A stretch of 7,100 nt of DNA from Flavobacteriaceae bacterium (lineage in GTDB: Bacteria; Bacteroidota; Bacteroidia; Flavobacteriales; Flavobacteriaceae): NCBI GenBank assembly GCA_016649785.1, contig JAENXB010000150.1:1-7100 (forward strand). The letters are read 5' to 3'. A program made the translations under genes and the position numbers. Below, one piece after another: positions 6,031-7,100 of the stretch. The notes under the pieces were generated by a model that was given only the letters and a program-made list of their open reading frames with translations, had not been told where the DNA came from and did no database searches. Position 1 is the stretch's first letter. Each line of letters starts with the position of its first letter.

Positions 6031-7100
6031 GGATCTTTAATCCGCCATTGGAATACAAATAATCTGCCACCTGGTAAAAAGAGATGGTTTCATTTAAAAA
6101 GGAAGAATCGGTTGGGATGGTTTTCAGGTTGTTATTTGACAAGTCCCATTGATAAAATGAGGCTTGTTTCTGGTCTCCCAGGATCAATAACCGGTTTTCC
6201 TTAAGCAATCCGAGTTTTCTGTAATTACCTATAAAAGCGCGTTCGTCTTTCTGTTTCATTTCAAAAATATCCTGACCAAAAAAGTTGCTTTTATAATCCC
6301 AGTCCAAAAGAGAAAACAGGGTAGGAAAAAGGTCGATTTGTGAAACTAATTTTGAGACTTTTTGAGGCTGAAACTTCCCGCTATTGATTATCATCGCCGG
6401 AATATGATAGGTGGATACATTTAATTCCCATTTCCCGGCGCTGCTGGCACAATGATCGGCCATAATTATAAAAACAGTGTTTTCAAACCAAAGTTTTGTT
6501 TTTGCTTCTTTCAGAAATTCCCCAATGGCGAAATCGGTGTATTTTACCGCGCCATTTCTTCCTGTTCCCGATGGAATATCTATTTTATTGTCAGGATAGG
6601 TGTAGGGTTTATGATTTGAGGTGGTCATGATAAAATCAAAAAAGGATTTTTTACTGGCATAAGCAAGATCGGCTTGCTGGATCACTTTTCGGTAAATATC
6701 CCCATCACAAATACCCCAGGCATTTTCAAAAGTAACCTCTTCATCCTCAATATTGGTACGTTTAGTGGTGATATCCCCATCAGGTAAAAACCCACGGCCT
6801 CTATCGACAATATTAAAACCACTTCCGCTAAAAAAATTATCCATATTATCAAAATAGCCATCGCCGCCATAAAAGAAATTATTTTGATAACCTTCCTTGC
6901 TAAAAACCTCTCCAATTGTGAACAAGCCCTGGTTATTTTGGCGTTTCACAATACTTCTGCCAGGAGTGGGGGGAATGGATAGGGTAATAGCCTCCATTCC
7001 ACGTACCGTCCTTGTTCCTGTAGCATATAAATTGGTGAACAAAATACCTGAATTTGAAAGGGAATCCAGGGTAGGTGTCAAATTTTCGGTATTTCCATAG
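6023..7100 (-). CDS. LTA-synthase/MdoB-like alkaline-phosphatase-superfamily phosphotransferase, C-terminal part (5' end outside window)
   Basis: The frame is open from the right edge (7100) to the TAA at 6023-6025, giving ~359 residues. The TTG at 7079-7081 is an internal Leu codon, since upstream codons continue a typical GNTENLTPTLDSL segment. The fragment is the extracytoplasmic catalytic domain of the LtaS/MdoB (OpgB) family (COG1368). These enzymes move phosphoglycerol or phosphoethanolamine from a phospholipid to a glycan or lipid acceptor at the outer face of the inner membrane. Conserved residues seen are the nucleophile Thr in GTRTVRG (codon 7007-7009, matching LtaS Thr300), a substrate-binding His in SNHKPY (6611-6613), and the metal-binding Asp-His pair in MADHC (6455-6457 and 6452-6454). 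The N-terminal membrane helices and the first metal-binding Glu would be beyond the window. Gram-negative Bacteroidota have no classical lipoteichoic acid, so the product is probably another modified envelope lipid or glycan. It appears unrelated to the downstream operon. Confidence 0.9.
   Translation of the reverse strand, partial: YGNTENLTPTLDSLSNSGILFTNLYATGTRTVRGMEAITLSIPPTPGRSIVKRQNNQGLFTIGEVFSKEGYQNNFFYGGDGYFDNMDNFFSGSGFNIVDRGRGFLPDGDITTKRTNIEDEEVTFENAWGICDGDIYRKVIQQADLAYASKKSFFDFIMTTSNHKPYTYPDNKIDIPSGTGRNGAVKYTDFAIGEFLKEAKTKLWFENTVFIIMADHCASSAGKWELNVSTYHIPAMIINSGKFQPQKVSKLVSQIDLFPTLFSLLDWDYKSNFFGQDIFEMKQKDERAFIGNYRKLGLLKENRLLILGDQKQASFYQWDLSNNNLKTIPTDSSFLNETISFYQVADYLYSNGGLKILE

Noticed and set aside
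7079..7081. TTG as the start codon of the LTA-synthase-like gene
   Set aside because: The frame stays open to the window edge and the upstream residues continue the family sequence, so the gene is truncated by the window rather than starting here.
1..7100. CRISPR array, tRNA, rRNA, insertion sequence or prophage genes
   Set aside because: No regularly spaced long repeats, no cloverleaf-like sequence and no transposase, integrase or phage-like protein was seen on either strand.

Overview
The window looks like chromosomal DNA from a member of the Bacteroidota, most probably a marine-type flavobacterium (Flavobacteriaceae). The DNA is AT-rich. Start codons are preceded by A/T-rich leaders with no clear Shine-Dalgarno sequence. 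One exported protein has a loose lipoprotein signal, and the protein families and their sequence flavour fit that group. This placement is from composition and recall, not from a database search.

Layout. The left edge (1-335, + strand) holds the C-terminal end of a CorA-type divalent metal channel. After a 92-base gap containing a short heptad repeat comes a + strand gene (428-1579) for a predicted lipoprotein of the 6-phosphogluconolactonase-like seven-bladed beta-propeller family. It meets a convergent - strand gene (1576-2496) for a zinc-dependent AstE/AspA-family amidohydrolase, and one TTAA supplies both stop codons. A 311-base gap (2497-2807) carries a 184-base element bounded by 23-bp imperfect inverted repeats. 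Next comes a tightly linked - strand pair, transcribed right to left: a 613-residue DUF1704/'QEGLA' zinc metallopeptidase homologue (3865-5706), then a GshB-like ATP-grasp ligase (2808-3857), 7 bases apart. A 316-base gap (5707-6022) follows. The right edge (6023-7100) holds the C-terminal part of a - strand LTA-synthase/MdoB-like phosphoglycerol transferase whose 5' end lies outside the window.

How the genes may work together. The core of interest is the DUF1704 peptidase plus ATP-grasp ligase. One enzyme family forms peptide/amide bonds with ATP and the other hydrolyses them. The AstE-like amidohydrolase on the same strand just downstream may be a third member. In eukaryotes, DUF1704 relatives (MATCAP/TMCP) remove C-terminal tyrosine from tubulin, and an ATP-grasp ligase (TTL) puts it back. 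This bacterial pair could be an analogous ligation/removal cycle, or could make and break a small glutathione-like peptide. No glutamate-cysteine ligase is visible here, so classical glutathione synthesis is not supported by the window alone. The CorA, lactonase and phosphotransferase genes look like unrelated neighbours.
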